Origin: Myripristis murdjan
Lineage: Eukaryota; Chordata; Actinopteri; Holocentriformes; Holocentridae
Direction of reading: 5' to 3'
Assembly (NCBI RefSeq): GCF_902150065.1
Contig: NC_043986.1
Location: 25,467,390-25,531,389 of the forward strand
DNA: 64,000 nucleotides
Of this stretch, positions 23,688-36,740 are shown in pieces. A model generated the notes under the pieces. The model made no database searches and was not told where the DNA came from. It saw only the letters and a program-made list of their open reading frames with translations. How positions within the stretch are numbered: position 1 is the first letter of the stretch; every line of letters begins with the position of its first letter. Both the position numbers and the translations under genes were made by a program.

Positions 23688-24610
23688 TCTCAGAAGAAAA
23701 TAGCAGGCTTTACAGCATTGTTCGATTTCATTAGTGTATATAAAATTTTGGCTCAAAGTACTTGTGGTTTACAAACTCAAATCAGATTACGTCATTTAAA
23801 AACGATTTTTAAATTAAATCGCCAATTACTGAATTAAAATGAATGTTTTATTTAAGCCCCTAGCGGACATGCATACCTCATGGATTGACATACTAGCCTC
23901 ACTCACTTCTACATGTACAACTGTGATTAAATATGAAAAAAAAAAAAAAAAAAACCTTTGCCATTCCCATTAGAAGTGAAGTGGAGTTGTTTGTCTTACC
24001 ATCCTGATGTAGATTTTCCTTGTGCTGTAGGATTTGGATGTGGAGGGGGACGGTATGCAGGGTCCCCCATCCCCTCTACAGTTTGACACGGCCCTGGCCC
24101 TGGAGGACCAGACCATCAGAGCCATCGCTGAAGCTCCCATGGACATTCTGACCGGAGAGGACCCCGACCAGGTTGACCTGGACGCCTCGGCACAGGAGCT
24201 GTCAGAAAGAGATGTGGACGCCATCATGGATGACCAGGTAAACTCCCCAACTGTCTTCCACATCTAGGATCTTTATGTTGGCCAAAGCAGGATGTACAGT
24301 TTGCCCTCCAGCACAAGTCAGAGAAACAAGTTGTCATAGGAAACAATTACTTGAGTGTGTTTACACATTCTTATAAGATGGGTGATGTGTTTGGGAACAG
24401 GCAGTACCAAATGTGAAGCATTCCTTTGGCTGACAGTGGTAGGTTGAGACAAAGTGATGATGGGTGTCAACCTGTAGTAAAATAGCTACTATGTGTAAAC
24501 TCCCTGTTTTTCCTGTCTAGGTCGTGTCAGAGGTGGTAGGAGGGGAGGAGGACGCCACTGAGAATTCACTTCAAGACGTCGACACAGCTGCAGTTCAAGC
24601 TCCTAGATGA
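19313..24610 (+). CDS. kansl2: KAT8 regulatory NSL complex subunit 2
   Basis: Nine coding exons: 19313-19563, 19749-19921, 20411-20525, 20911-21074, 21251-21414, 21939-22035, 22995-23248, 24031-24237 and 24521-24610. They close in phase to 504 residues (human about 492). KANSL2 is a subunit of the NSL complex, in which MOF/KAT8 acetylates histone H4 at promoters. The N-terminus [16 protein letters not shown] is the family's. Two Cys/His clusters follow, the zinc-binding-like potential DNA-binding repeats: [22 protein letters not shown] with [13 protein letters not shown]...CAEH, and later [21 protein letters not shown]. Between them are the conserved [13 protein letters not shown] and a basic helix ([21 protein letters not shown]). 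The C-terminus is acidic ([16 protein letters not shown]). Mammalian KANSL2 introns host H/ACA snoRNAs; I could not identify them here. Confidence 0.96.
20087..20293 (+). mobile_element. tRNA-derived SINE
   Basis: About 207 bp in kansl2 intron 3. The head has an A-box-like CAGTGGCTCACCCACTGG and a B-box GGTTCGAACCC (20162-20172), as in a tRNA-derived RNA polymerase III promoter. The body is pyrimidine-rich (CATGTCTTTCCCTTCCCCTC). It ends in AATAAAGCGGAAATGCC and poly-A, a tail typical of fish SINEs. It lies in the sense direction of kansl2. No clear target duplication was found. Confidence 0.8.
22036..22994 (+). other. kansl2 intron 7, candidate snoRNA host intron
   Basis: A 960-bp intron with no coding signal. 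A stretch near 22280-22400 can pair into two rough stem-loops (CTGCC...GGCAG, then a GTTGG/CTGTTGG region) and ends near an ACA trinucleotide, as an H/ACA snoRNA would. I could not find a convincing hinge box, so this is only a place to look. Confidence 0.15.
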
Positions 24611-24896
24611 GGCTTAAACTTGCGCTCCCTTTTTCTAAAGAACAAGAGGTTTAATTTCCACATGGACCGATGTTGGCCCTACAGTCAAGCTTGATCTACA
24701 GTGTAGATCACCTTCAGAGGGATGTCCATTTCCAATCCAAGCCTTTCAGACCACTGCCAGTAGACTGTTAGAGCATCCATGCATTGGTTGTTGTTCTGTT
24801 TATCGTCTGGAATATATTTATGTCTTGCCTTACAATTTATGGTTTCTCAGTCTTACATCGTTTTGTCCACAGATATGCTCAGTAAATTGTCTGTCA

Positions 24897-24958
24897 ATAA
24901 ACAATGGTGCACTCCTCATCTCTTTTGTGTGAATGTTCACAAGCCATCCATGAATAAA
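24897..24958 (+). terminator. kansl2: kansl2 polyadenylation signals
   Basis: Two AATAAA hexamers, at 24897-24902 and 24953-24958, about 290-350 bases after the stop, with T-rich sequence following the second. Confidence 0.75.
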
Positions 24959-27900
24959 CTTATTTTTTGAAACATTTGTTCACCTCCTTTTTTTTTTCTT
25001 TGTAATGATATCCTGCTGACGAGATTTATGGTGCAAGCAGAATTATTTTCAGCGTGCAGAGAATATTTAGCATTCACAAAACCACATATACTGGCAAGTT
25101 TTTCTAAGTATATGGTGAAGTTATGTTTGGCAGCATGGGACACAGCCTCCCTGAAAAAAAAATTTGGGGCGGGTAAAGCAATTTCATGCAATGACATCAC
25201 TTTTCCTCAACCCAAACACCAAGCGCTGAGGGAGAGAAAGAAAGCGGCTGCTGCAGAGGAGAGGACACCGCTACAAAATGAATTCAACTTATTAACAAAA
25301 AACTAGCGTAATTTCATTTTTAGGCGTCATGGCTCACAAAGGTCGTCCTCGACAATTTCCAACCAAATGAGGTGAGTTTTAATACAGGGGAAAAATGCCA
25401 TTTCATGTCCTGTAACGCTAGCCTGGTCGGTGCTGTAGATGGGAGAGATTTGCTGGAATACCGACAGTGAACCTAGCATGCTTTTCCTTTTTCACACCAG
25501 CTGAATTGGAAAGGTCCACCTATGCTAATGCTGCTTCACATGCGTACGGTTTTAGCGTGTTATGAACATTAAAATGCCTTCATGTTTCCCATTTTCTTGC
25601 CTGGTTGTGAGTCAAGGGCGTAACAGTATTGCTCATGTTGGAGGGGACCAAATTTCGGTGGGTTAGGAGGGCCTGCCTTGTCCCCAAGAAGAAGAAGAAA
25701 AATCACATTTTCCTCAGCACACGTCCTCCACTTGAATGCAGTGTATATATGGGTTGCTGAAGTGTGTTAAACGCTAGCTAAAATTGTTGTGCCGCAGTCC
25801 AGCCTCGTCTTTAAAGGCTCAAATCCGAAAAGGGAACATGGAAAAGGAACTGTCAACTCTGCCGTGCAGGTCTGTGACTGTGCTAACGGTACGTTTTCAG
25901 GTTTCACTTCACATAGATGCAGACTGTCAGCTTTTTCCTTTTGTTTTTCTATCTTTTTTTTTTTTATTGGAAATAATGTGCCTCAGAGTGCAGTCTCCAG
26001 CAATACCAGGCAGGAGCTGGAGGCAAAGTTAAAGTGATATTCCACCATTTTAAGTCAAAAATTAGGATTGCATTAGTGTGTTGCTGAGTAAGCTTTGGAT
26101 GTGTCTGCAGCGGGGATGTAATGGAGGGTGAACACATGGAAAACCTGTTTCTCCACCTTTTATTTGCAGAATAGTTTTCTCACAGTTGTTGCCAAACATA
26201 GACTAAATCTTTAACACAACATCATTTCCATCAGTGATACAAGTTAGCCTATTTGAAGAGCATTAGGCCATCAAATTAGCCTGGAAGGTTTCTGAAAATC
26301 TACTTTTGTTAATATTGGTGGTTGTTTACCCTGCATGATCCCTGCCTGGAGGTCATAGTTTGCCCTCATTTATCACTACGTCACTAGCTGCAGCAATGTT
26401 GTCTGCAGTTTTACCATTTCCCTCACATTTATTGTGCTCGGTAACAAGACTAAGAAACTGTCATGATGACCAGAGGCGCAAACTCTGTGAGCTCCATGTT
26501 CACAATGCGATTCTTTAACACGTATCCAGAGGGGAAGTGAGCAGCATGAAGTGAGAGCAAAACAAAATGAAGGTGGTCATTGTGAATATACCGGGAGGAT
26601 GTGGTGAGTGGTGTGATTTCAGTAAATGGGCAGAATTCATTATTTTATTTGCAGCCTGAAATTGATCAGAATACCACTGATGATACATTGTCAGTGTCAC
26701 TGACCATCGACGGGAAAAAAAATGAAACAGGACAAAATATGCACCTGTACAGTTGTATAGTTATTGGATATCAAGCAGATACCAAAATATGGGATCAGTA
26801 TTAGTCCATTTCTCCAATACAACAATTCATTGTCAAGAAATATTTGTAGCACAAGAATTTTCCTGAAAGTGAGGATATATGGTGCTCGTTTCACACAAAG
26901 GAAGGCAGATGTGTCTAATGGAGGAAAATGGTTTCCAGCATGAAGTATTTTGTCTAATAATTCCAAGCCAATGTTTAAGTGTCGTCTGCATTATTCAGTA
27001 TAAGTAGTGGAATGGATTGGCACTCCTATAGGACTCTGGATCAGTATGGGCAGTGAAAATGTGTTATTGAAACAGCCTGAAACAATACAGCTTTTCAGCG
27101 AACGTGTTGACCTCTAGATTTTCTGAATGACAGTCTGATCATGAGGAGTGGGTTGTTACTTTTTCACATAAAGAGGGATTTTATTTGCAATAAAACATGT
27201 TTACCACTAACCTCGGCAATTTGTAAACCTATACTCACAGATTGAGAGGAAGTTTCTCAGCGGACGTTTCCTAGCTGTTACAGAGTCTTTTTGCAGCGTG
27301 CATGCCTGATGATTTGTGCCTGTTGGGTTTAGGCCAGGCAAAACCTCATTGATTGTCTCATCATTTCTGTACAAAGACCAAGTTTTAGGCTGGTAAAAAT
27401 AAAGAGGGATTTTATCCTTCCTCCGGAATTACAGGTTTTCATAAATAAATTTGGGCTAAAATATTTAAGTTTAACTGGAGATCTCATGAAATGTTTTATG
27501 AATATTTGTCAGCTGTATTTTCGTTATGTTGCTTAGAAGAAAAATGACGTAGCCCTCATACCCTTCCAAATTGTCTGTTGATGTAATGCTGCTGTTTCCC
27601 ATTTTTGGAAATTCCACATAAAAAGATTCCCTCAGAGATTATATGGCACAGAGGCCTATCTAAACTGTGACTTGATTAGTAAACTGCACCATTAGGCAAA
27701 CAAGAGGGTTAGAGGACCAAGAAAGGATAGTGATCTAAATATATATCTGAACCAACAGGGAACTGAACTCCACAGCAGTGTCATTTGTATTATTACCATA
27801 ACAGAAGTCATTTGTTTACAGGTGAATTCTGTTTATTCAAACCTCCAAATGTCCAAACTGGGCAGTCTACCAAGAGAGCAGAAAAAATGCAGCAATATAG

Positions 27901-29128
27901 AATTATAGCCTGCTCTGTTGTTTGTATGGAATTTTTGGAATTTTTCAGATGATGTGTGTAGCTGAAAACATTTGAACATGAGATCTGCAGGCACAGAGCA
28001 GTCCAGAATGTATAGCATGTGTGTTTCACGTTTGAGTAAAGCCTGGTTATGAACATCAGGGTGTATTGGTGCCATGAACATATATGAATAACCTCATTGC
28101 TGCCGAGGAGATTGGATAAATGTGGTTCTGCTTTTTCTACTCTGCAGATTACATCTATGGTGTGTGTCAGTGTGCAAGCGCTGTGTGCATGTCTCCAGCT
28201 TGATTGAAGTTTTGTGAAAGCGCTGTCCCAGTGCAACTTTGAGATTGCATATCCAAGCTGTGCCGCATTACATCATGAAAAGCAGAGCCAGTGACTTATT
28301 CAAGTGTAATGGGCAGTATAAGTGCTCGCTCACCCTGTTCGCCTTTAATTGCTCACAGATGTTCTGTGTGCTTTTGTGTCCCACATCTTGTTGCAGCAGG
28401 CTCATATAGACGCCACATACGGTCTAAAGACTTTATTATAAGAGGGGAAACACAGCAGGGAGTAAGTGTTTACAATCCAGCTGTTGGTTCTGTTAACAAA
28501 ATCAGTTTGGGTTTTTAAGCGCTCCCACTGGAGACGGCACCAAGTCCCCACAACACATAGCTGTATCTGTTGAGACAATAACACAGGCTGCTTGAGATAA
28601 TGTTGTGGGCAAATTGTGGGTTATATGGAGCAAAAGACCTTCGGCATAACTGCCGACAGACGTTCAAGGTCAGTCTCCTTGTGAAATTATCACTTTATTA
28701 GGTCATAGTTGACTGCTTTTACAAGGAGGAAAGAGCAACTGGACAATAATTCAGTCAGTTTGATGTGTCGTAGGGGTGCGCAGACAGGTCAGAGCCTCCT
28801 GCAGCCGAGGCCTATCTCTCTGGTATCCACCCTGTGGCTTGGCCTTCCCTCTGCATAAATGGCCACGCTTTGAAGATAGGCTTGGCTGGGGCTGGGACCC
28901 CTCCTTATCAGTTATCAGTTCAGCCCTTCATCGCCCTGCTTTTCTGATGCATGCAGGTACTGTAGTTACCATGGTTATACAGCAAAGGCACTTCTGGAGC
29001 TCACATTAGCATCTAGAAATATTCATCAATTACCCCAAGGAGTTGGTGCAATCCGACAGAACTCACAGCAGGAGGCAAGGCTGGCTGAGATCTCCCCAAG
29101 ACATCATCATGTTCATTGCTGTTTTCAT

Positions 29129-29152
29129 ACACACACACACACACGCACACAC
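29129..29152. repeat. (CA)n microsatellite
   Basis: A near-perfect CA dinucleotide run with one CG interruption. Confidence 0.9.
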
Positions 29153-29330
29153 AATGCAGATATTTAGATGAAAGGAATTATCGCCGCCTGCATTGTTTCC
29201 CCTCACAGCCTTTTGTTTTCTTCCTTTTGAACCGAAGCCACCTCACCTCAAAGCAGTTGGCGCTTATTTGTATGCATGTCAACTGGAATCCTAGCTAAAG
29301 AAGTTACTAAGAACAACTTAAACCCTTGGC

Positions 29331-29332
<2 letters not shown>

Positions 29333-29362
<30 letters not shown>
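29333..29362. repeat. (TG)n microsatellite
   Basis: About fifteen TG units, uninterrupted. Confidence 0.9.
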
Positions 29363-29365
<3 letters not shown>

Positions 29366-29500
29366 CTCTTTACACAAACTGTCTTGGAGCCTGCTGTGTA
29401 AGAATATGGCCTCTGAAATATGTATGATTGAATATGCTTCAGGAATTCTAATAGTGTGTGAGCACAGAGCTACCACCAAATGCAGAGGACTCAGGGAGGA

Positions 29501-29535
29501 CTCTGTAGGGTGGATTCAAAATCCACCCTACAGAG
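29501..29535. repeat. Perfect 16-bp inverted repeat (hairpin)
   Basis: CTCTGTAGGGTGGATT (29501-29516) is followed by CAA and then by its exact reverse complement (29520-29535). The 3-base loop is too tight for a normal microRNA precursor, and there is no following T-run. Function unknown. Confidence 0.85.
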
Positions 29536-32500
29536 GAATCCGTGGTCACACAAACATTGAAGTTGGCAAAACACTGCTTTAGCTGCAGCTGTAACAAATA
29601 TTCAATTCATCAGTCTGGCCAGAGAAAATATGGCTTGGAATGTAGCTTTAATCAATTCAAGCAAGCCAGGTCACTACCTCATCCTGTTTGGCCAAAAAGG
29701 GAGTAAATGGCCATAATTTTGTTCTCTTATACGCAAGCACAATCTATCGTGAACTCAAATTTTCATTGCAGTGCAATCTGTAATAACCTGGGTAAAGAAT
29801 AACACCCACAGAGCTTTGTCTATATATAGGCTGTCTTGTATCCTCTGCATTGAACAGTGTTCCTTTGTGCACCCTGCAGTTTATTTTCATTTGTCTTAAA
29901 ATAAGTTGTTATTGAGGTGCTGTTTGCACCCCCACCATCCATCCCCCAATCCATAAACCCACTCCCACAAGGTGCTCAAGTGAGCTCTGGATCTGCCAGT
30001 GCTTGAATGTTTTGAAATTCTCACAAGCTTCCTGTTTCAGACCCTCACCATGAACACAGTCTGTATGCCTTCAGTATACAGTGAGCTACTCTTTTCCCAT
30101 GGAAACTGCCGCTGACCATTTACTATTGTTGTAATAGAGAGAGAGGATCATCTGGAGTGCTCTGCATCGCCTCTAATAAGGATTTCCATATATACCCTTC
30201 TTTTCAATGGACTCTCCATATCTTTTATTCTGTACCATAAATAGGTCTTCCTCTTGGCCCAACCTTGGGAAAAGGATGTGGATGATGAGGAGGAGAGCAT
30301 GCTTGGCTCAGCTGAGATAGTGCTATATGGGCTTCTGGTCGAGTCTGAGCCACTGCGCCTGGTGGCCAGATGTGGAGAGACTGCCCATTGCCAAACCGCT
30401 CACGCGCCTCTTCACCCTCCTCTGTTCTGGTGTCATTGTTCTCTACATGCCTGGTCTTGCCTTTCCTTTAGACCGCGACCATACTGCTATAGCAACTCTA
30501 CGGACTAGCCTGTGACCTAGATTAACTTGTCTGGCCATCGTGTGTCTTGTTCAACACAATCACATTTTTTCCAGGCATGTCAGGGTTCAGCAGTTTGATG
30601 TTAATATGACTCACTGAGGATCAGGTAGTAAAGACATTTGCTGACACACATGGAAATCTTGTGTGGAACTGGACAAAATTCAATTGTTCCTCTAGCAGTC
30701 TGGTTGCACAGCTCGTAGTCTGGTTGGCAAGGGGACACCACCTCTCCCCAGAGCATTTACAGTGGTATGAAACCTGTCTTTATAGGGGCCATGACAAATG
30801 GTTTTCATTACTGGGCTTTTATGATTACAGAAATGAACTGAAGGGCATACTTTGAATCTTTTCGCTTGTTAGGGATTTATTAAGATCACCGTGGCTACAG
30901 AATGAGATTGTGATTAAAAAAAGTTTCCTCCAAAGTTTAGTACATGTGAAGGTAATTTCTTTTGGCTGTGCATAGATTGTACAAATAGCTAAGATCAGCA
31001 GCCCAGACTACTGCTGATGATGGCTCACTAGCTACGACTCCTGACTTCATAATGAGGTTCAACCAAGCCAAGACTACATGCAAATTAACACAAGAGGCCT
31101 CCTCTGACACCACTGGGTTTTTTACAGCCCCAGCTGTAGACCCTGCCCATCTCCCAGCCGAGGAGTGAGTGTCACATTTCTTGTAGGTGGATTAGCCCTC
31201 CACCTCACATGGAGCTGTGCACATTACTGCCCATTAAACTGTCTGCCCCTCAATGGGGGTTTGTACCCCATGAGCCTGATTTACAACTCTAATTCTGAGT
31301 TCCCCTGACAGCTCCCTTCACACTGGCTGCCCGCTGCCCTGAAATGAGAGCGGTCAAGACAGACCATCTGCCAATGGACCATTGCATTTCCTTATCTTTG
31401 CACATTTTTAAGTTACAATACTCTTCTTTGTTGAGGAGGGTGAATGATTTTTTTGTGGCATCTTATGTAATCAGGGCACCTTGAGCTGGTCCCCCCTCCA
31501 TACACCTTGTGTATGGAAACTGCTTGTTTGAAAACTCAAAGACAAGTGTCTGTGTGATGACACCGGCTTGCTTTACATGTTGTTTGCATTGAATTCCAAG
31601 TCAGTCAAATTTCCTCATCCTGTGCTCACTTCCTGTAACCTTGTTTGAGTAGTTCTTCTCAACAAGTTTGTAAGCATGTTTTCTTGTACCATGACCCCTG
31701 TATTAACACTCCTTGACTTTCTTATGTGTAGCTCTCATCTGTGTTAACATCGCCACTGAGTACTTGAATAGTTTGTGAAGATCCTCACTTGGGTAAAGTG
31801 GATCTCAGAGGGGGTGACAATAGGCCTTTTATGTTGAGAGTTATTCTCCTTCCCCTGTGTTAGCTCCAGGGGACCATGTGACTGCCTCTCATTCAGGTCA
31901 TGTCAGCCTGCTCAGCCTTTGACCCTCTTAAAGGGGCATCTAGTCCCTCAATTTCCCATTCATGGTATACAGATGTCTGTGTGCATTAATGTCTGGCATA
32001 GCAGAGTTATGCCAATCCCCCACAGTCCTTCATTCACTTTGTCAGTTGATATGTGTAGTCCTCCATCATGTATATTGTACCAGTATCTGAGTCACTGACA
32101 TGTCTCTGCACCGGCATGACAAACTCCTCTGGGTGTGTTGTGCTTGTGATTAAAAAAAAAAAAATACTTTCATTCATAGGCAGAAGCAGTGATGGTCAGC
32201 CCTGTAGTTGTCCTGCTGGTTCTCCTTTTTGACCACTAGGTGGACTCAGATTAGAGGCTGGTGGAGGGACTTAGTGCCGCTGCCATATGTGTTAGTAATA
32301 AGAGGATAAAATCCTCACTGAACACAAGGTCTTTTGATCCTGGTGATTTTTGATGTGAAGCCCAGTGTCAGTGCGTTGTTTCTAGGTTGTGTTTGCTTCT
32401 TGATGCCCTGTTTATCTTGCCTGGCGGGCAGTTTCCTTATATTGTTATCTCAGGCAACATTTTTTTGTCTATGTTGTATGAGATTTTCCATATTGAATTT

Positions 32501-33315
32501 GTTGGCTTTCTGTTTGTTTGACATTTATCTTGAAGTAATGTCCTGGCTTTGCTCAGTTCAGAGTTTTTGGTATACATATAAAATGATAATTGAAAATCTG
32601 GGTATCTGGGGCAAGTCCTTATTCGCCAAACTGGCGACACTGTCCTGGTCAAATGTATTTTACGATGGCCTGAAACAACTGACATTCATGAGAGCACCCC
32701 GGGGCACTTGATTTTGACCAGATGAGGTCTGGTCTGGTCCGAAGTCGATTCAGGTCAGGTCTCTTGTCTACTCAATTAGGGTCAAATGAGGAATAGAATA
32801 GCCCAACTTTCAAATGTCAGCCAAAGTATATGTATATATATGTTGTTTACATTTTTGCTGTTGAATAATTGCAGAGGCAGCAGCAGGGATGTGTTTACCC
32901 AGCATTTCTACTTGATTGTGTTAGCTTCCCACAATGCAGTCATGAAACCCGTGTTTTCCTCCCCTTGTTGGTGCTGCCTTGCCGTCCATCAGTCATTTTG
33001 TCATCAGACTGGGTAAGTGTGTCTGGTATGTCTGGAGGTATGGGGGATGATGTGGCTTCATTAAACCACAGATGAGTCACGCAGGGTGAAAACCTGGAGA
33101 GCCAAGCTTTTACAATAGCTTTACACTGCTGACCAGCATACTACAGGCAAGACACAGACACGTATGAGACGTAGAAAGCCAAATGTAGTCCCACTGCCAG
33201 TTAATGCCACAGCACTCATTTGCTAAGATGAGCATGAGAGATACAACATAACCCTTTAGCATAAATTTGAAAGTATTCTAATATTAGATGTTAGATGACT
33301 TAGTATATGCATATG

Positions 33316-33317
<2 letters not shown>

Positions 33318-33346
<29 letters not shown>
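33318..33346. repeat. (AC)n microsatellite
   Basis: About fourteen AC units, followed by GCGC and an AT-rich stretch. Confidence 0.9.
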
Positions 33347-33989
33347 GCGCACATAAATATATATAAATTACTATTATTCTCCTCAGCATAGTCACGCGGG
33401 ACTGAGTCCAACACTTATTACCAATGTGATTGAGAAAGAAAATCCTCTTAGTACAGAGCCTGTGTTCTTTCTAGGGCACTGAATGGCTCTGTGTGGAACT
33501 CTATCAGTCTGTCGCGGCTGCTGGATATCCTCTCTCTGTGCGTTTCTTTGTCCGCTACATGCTAGGGTCTCTTTTGAAATATAACCCCCCTCCTCTCCTC
33601 TTTATGGCCCGAGCCAGCAGCTGTAGGGTTAATGTTTAGCAGCAGCAGCATAGGCAGAGGGGAAGGAGTTGTAGGAGGAGGGGAGAGGGAGAGGGAGAGC
33701 ACAGGAGAGGTGGGGGCTGGTCCACAGCTGTTGTAGTAGGCAGGGTCTACTGGGGTAGGAAGCCTGCCTCACTCGCCCTGGAACAATGGGAGACATGGCA
33801 GCCTCTGCCGACAGCACAGACATACACACAATGCACATGCCCAAGGACAGGCCTTTTCTAGCTGTAGCGTAGAGGAAACCGGCTTCCTTGACACAGAGGG
33901 TGACGGCAGTCTTCACGGGGGGCGGGAATATCCCCCGCTCAGTCGGAAAACCCAAATGTAAGGTTGTGGCCTCCTTGTGTTGTTTTTTT

Positions 33990-34083
33990 ATTTTTTATTT
34001 TTGGAGGGGGGTGCTTTACATTTCAATCTGTGAGGAGATCTCGGATGCGCTGACTGGATGACAGAGAAGACAGCAGCAGCAAG
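33990..34083 (+). other. nckap5l: Candidate nckap5l upstream leader exon
   Basis: A GC/AG-rich block from about 33640 ends in AGCAGCAGCAAG|GTGAGC, a strong donor at 34083/34084. With no other gene on this strand before nckap5l, it is a plausible noncoding first exon. The 5' boundary is unknown. This is inference from splice-signal quality and position only. Confidence 0.3.
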
Positions 34084-36657
34084 GTGAGCTGACCCAAAAT
34101 TTGTAGATGTGAGGGGAATAAAAACTGTAAATATTGATGCGGTCGTTAGCTGACACTGTATTTTCTGTGCCTCTCGCTCTCTCTGCTTGTCGCACAGTGT
34201 TTCTGTGTGAAGCGGATGTAGTCTGAACAATGATTTTGTATGTGAAGTAAGTGATGTGACACAGGAAGAACACATGATATGGTAGTTTTATAGAGTTGAC
34301 CAGCAGATGGACATGAATGGACGTGAGTTGACGCCTCAGGGCAGGACTGCTGTGCTCTGTGTGTGTGTGTGTGTTTGTGTGTGTTTAGGTTAGTGTGAGG
34401 ATCCTGGCATCCGTGGGCTAGCCTACATTTTGGGACAACAGCGAACCATGCACACACTGTGTTGTTTCATCTTTACTGAAACAACACGGGAGCATGCAGA
34501 GATTGTTTTGGTGACAGATAACAATGTGTCATAAATCTGCCAATCGGATATGGTGGTGAGAGATGCACCACACAAAGCCTAAATGTTGCCTGTCGTTGAA
34601 TATGTGAAAAAAGAAAAAAAACACAGTTTCTGCTGTATTAAAGATGGTGGGCCTGTAGTGCAGTTGTTTTTGGGGATGGCTGTGTGCAGAGGTTGCCTGG
34701 CAGAGATTTAGAAGGATCTTAGCAAGGGCCACCGTTCTGTTTGATTACTCTCAGACATACATGGCGCTGATCCAACCTTTCAGGCCTTTTGGGAAGGGAG
34801 CTCCCCTCCTACAGCCCCTCCCCCACCCCATCTTCACTGCCTCCCCCTCTCATCCCAAATATTGCTTGTGTACGATTTGTCTCGGTTCATATTGCCAAAC
34901 ATCAGACGGGAAGGAGCAGCGAGGGACCCCGCCAGCCTGATTCTGTCTACGCTCTTTGCCCGTACCCCTCCTGTTTAATATTTATCTGAAATTTCATCTA
35001 GCCTATATTATTGATGCAGACAATGGTGTGCTAATGGTGTGTGTAAAAAAGCCACTTTGGCCTACATTTTTGGGGAAGGATTCAGCCTTCTCAATTCTTG
35101 TTTAATTCCTCCGTCTGAGGATTTAGTTTTTTTGTCACATTGTTTACATCTCCCGCCTACACACTTTGCCTACACAGCGAGAACTTCAATCTGTGCCTTT
35201 CCAGATTGGCAGATGGAAAGGGTGGTGTTTGACATATCCTGAGACGGCCTTGCCTATGCCAAATCCCCAAGTGTGTGACTGACATGATTTAAGAAGCTTT
35301 TGTGCATTTCTCCTCTCTGCTTCGGCTCAGTCGCCTTTGAAATTTTTTCAGCCTTGCCCTCATTCCATGAATATCGTCTGCTCATCCTCATCTGCAGCAT
35401 CTCCCCAAACCTCAGCACCTCTAAAAACCCGAGCGTCATTCACAGGGCTTTCACTCAGCATCACCTCTCTTCTCTTTAGTGTCCTGCCACCAGAAAGTAA
35501 ATCCACCTTGGGAAAATAAATGTACCAAAAAAGTCATGTCAATCTTTGTGTATTTTGCGATGTTTTTTTCCCCCCCTCCTGTTTTTTGTGCATGTCTCTG
35601 TGATGTGCTGTTGTGTCTGCACATAACAGGGATCACAGATCACAGGCATCACAGGACCAGGTGGACCAAGGAGGACAGAGCCAGACCATATTTAGATTGC
35701 CCGCTCTGGCTTTATTAAAACCCAGATTGAGAAGGCAGATGCTCAACACCTCTAATCCCATTTCAGTTTGACAAGATCTAAAAGGATCAGGCCCTATTTC
35801 CCAATAGACTGCTCTGGAAATGAAGAGTTAATGTCGTAGCTCGGTGCCTAAAGATATCCAGAGTGATGAGATACTACACTGGCACACTCGACTGAAGCCG
35901 TGCTGCGGCAGACAGCCCTGCCTCATCTAGGATATAAATGAAAGCTTTGTTGAAACCGAACATAATTAACACTTAATGGGGAATCCCACATTAGACTGGA
36001 AACTAGGATTTAAAAAAAAAAAAATCATTGTATTGTGCACAGTGACTACAGTCTATGTGTCCTGTGTTATCAGAAGGACATAAAAGGGGAGTTCTTAAAC
36101 GCTGTGTCTGCTGAATTATTCATCTATCTTTCTTTCATTACACTTTACAATGACTCAGAGATGAAAGGAAAGATGAGAGGGGGAGAGATTGAGGAAGAGA
36201 GAGGGAGGGAGAGAGGGAGAGAGTGAGATAGAGAGCAGTGGGGGCTTGTGGTCTTGGCATGGCTGGCGTCTGCTATGCGCTGGTATCTCCCCTGGGCAAT
36301 GGAGATTCTTCCTCTCCTCCTGGTTTCCTGTTCAGTCGGAGAGCGAGGGAAGGCCGCGGCATCAGCCTGCCACAGCCCAGCACAGAGGTGACATTGGTCT
36401 AAGGCCCCCCGCCGCAACCCGCTCCCAAGCCCCTGTCATCAAATGACAACTTCTCAAGGACTTATTAGGAGCCACAGACGAGCAGTTCTGTCATGGAGGA
36501 TTCAGGAAGAGACACAAATAGGATTGGCAGAGATGTCAAGAGGGTTCTCGTCCCAAACTCCGGTGGAGGAGCGTGGAGGGAGTGAGCAAAAGAATGAGAG
36601 AAAAGAGCTTTTGCAGGTTAAAAAAAAATATACGCTTTTGTTTTCTCTCTCCCACAG
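34084..36657. other. Presumed nckap5l 5' intron
   Basis: No gene seen. It holds a purine-rich GA/GAGG stretch at 36175-36236 and scattered poly-A or poly-T runs. Confidence 0.4.
34359..34386. repeat. (TG)n microsatellite
   Basis: A TG run with one TTTG interruption. Confidence 0.85.
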
Positions 36658-36740
36658 CTCCTTGGTTTTGTTGGGAGACAGAGGCACCTGACAGGAGATT
36701 GACTCCTCTTCAAGGATATTAAAGGGAGCTGATATCACAG
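36658..36740 (+). other. nckap5l: Candidate noncoding 5' UTR exon of nckap5l
   Basis: A good polypyrimidine acceptor (TTTTCTCTCTCCCACAG, ending 36657) is followed by 83 bases and a strong donor (ATCACAG|GTGAGT at 36740/36741). If joined to the nckap5l exon starting at 41035, an in-frame TAA (36720-36722) lies six codons before the ATG, so the exon would be untranslated and the ATG would be the true start. Predicted from signals only. Confidence 0.5.

Larger units (their letters stand above)
24975..33989. other. Gene-poor intergenic region
   Basis: About 9 kb between the kansl2 end and the first candidate nckap5l leader exon. I see no exon chain, tRNA or rRNA. It contains CA/TG microsatellites (29129-29152, 29333-29362, 33318-33346), a perfect hairpin at 29501-29535, and a short near-repeat AAAGAGGGATTTTAT at about 27172 and 27405. 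Conserved noncoding enhancers could be present but cannot be recognised without alignment. Confidence 0.5.

Noticed and set aside
25329-25372. ATGGCTCACAAAGG start followed by AAATGAG|GTGAGT, looking like a first exon
   Set aside because: The frame is short and closed by a stop before the donor, and no downstream exon chain was found on the plus strand before nckap5l.
27808-28236. 142-codon minus-strand open frame in the gene desert
   Set aside because: No recognisable domain, unremarkable composition, no neighbouring exons with matching splice sites; within chance length for this region.
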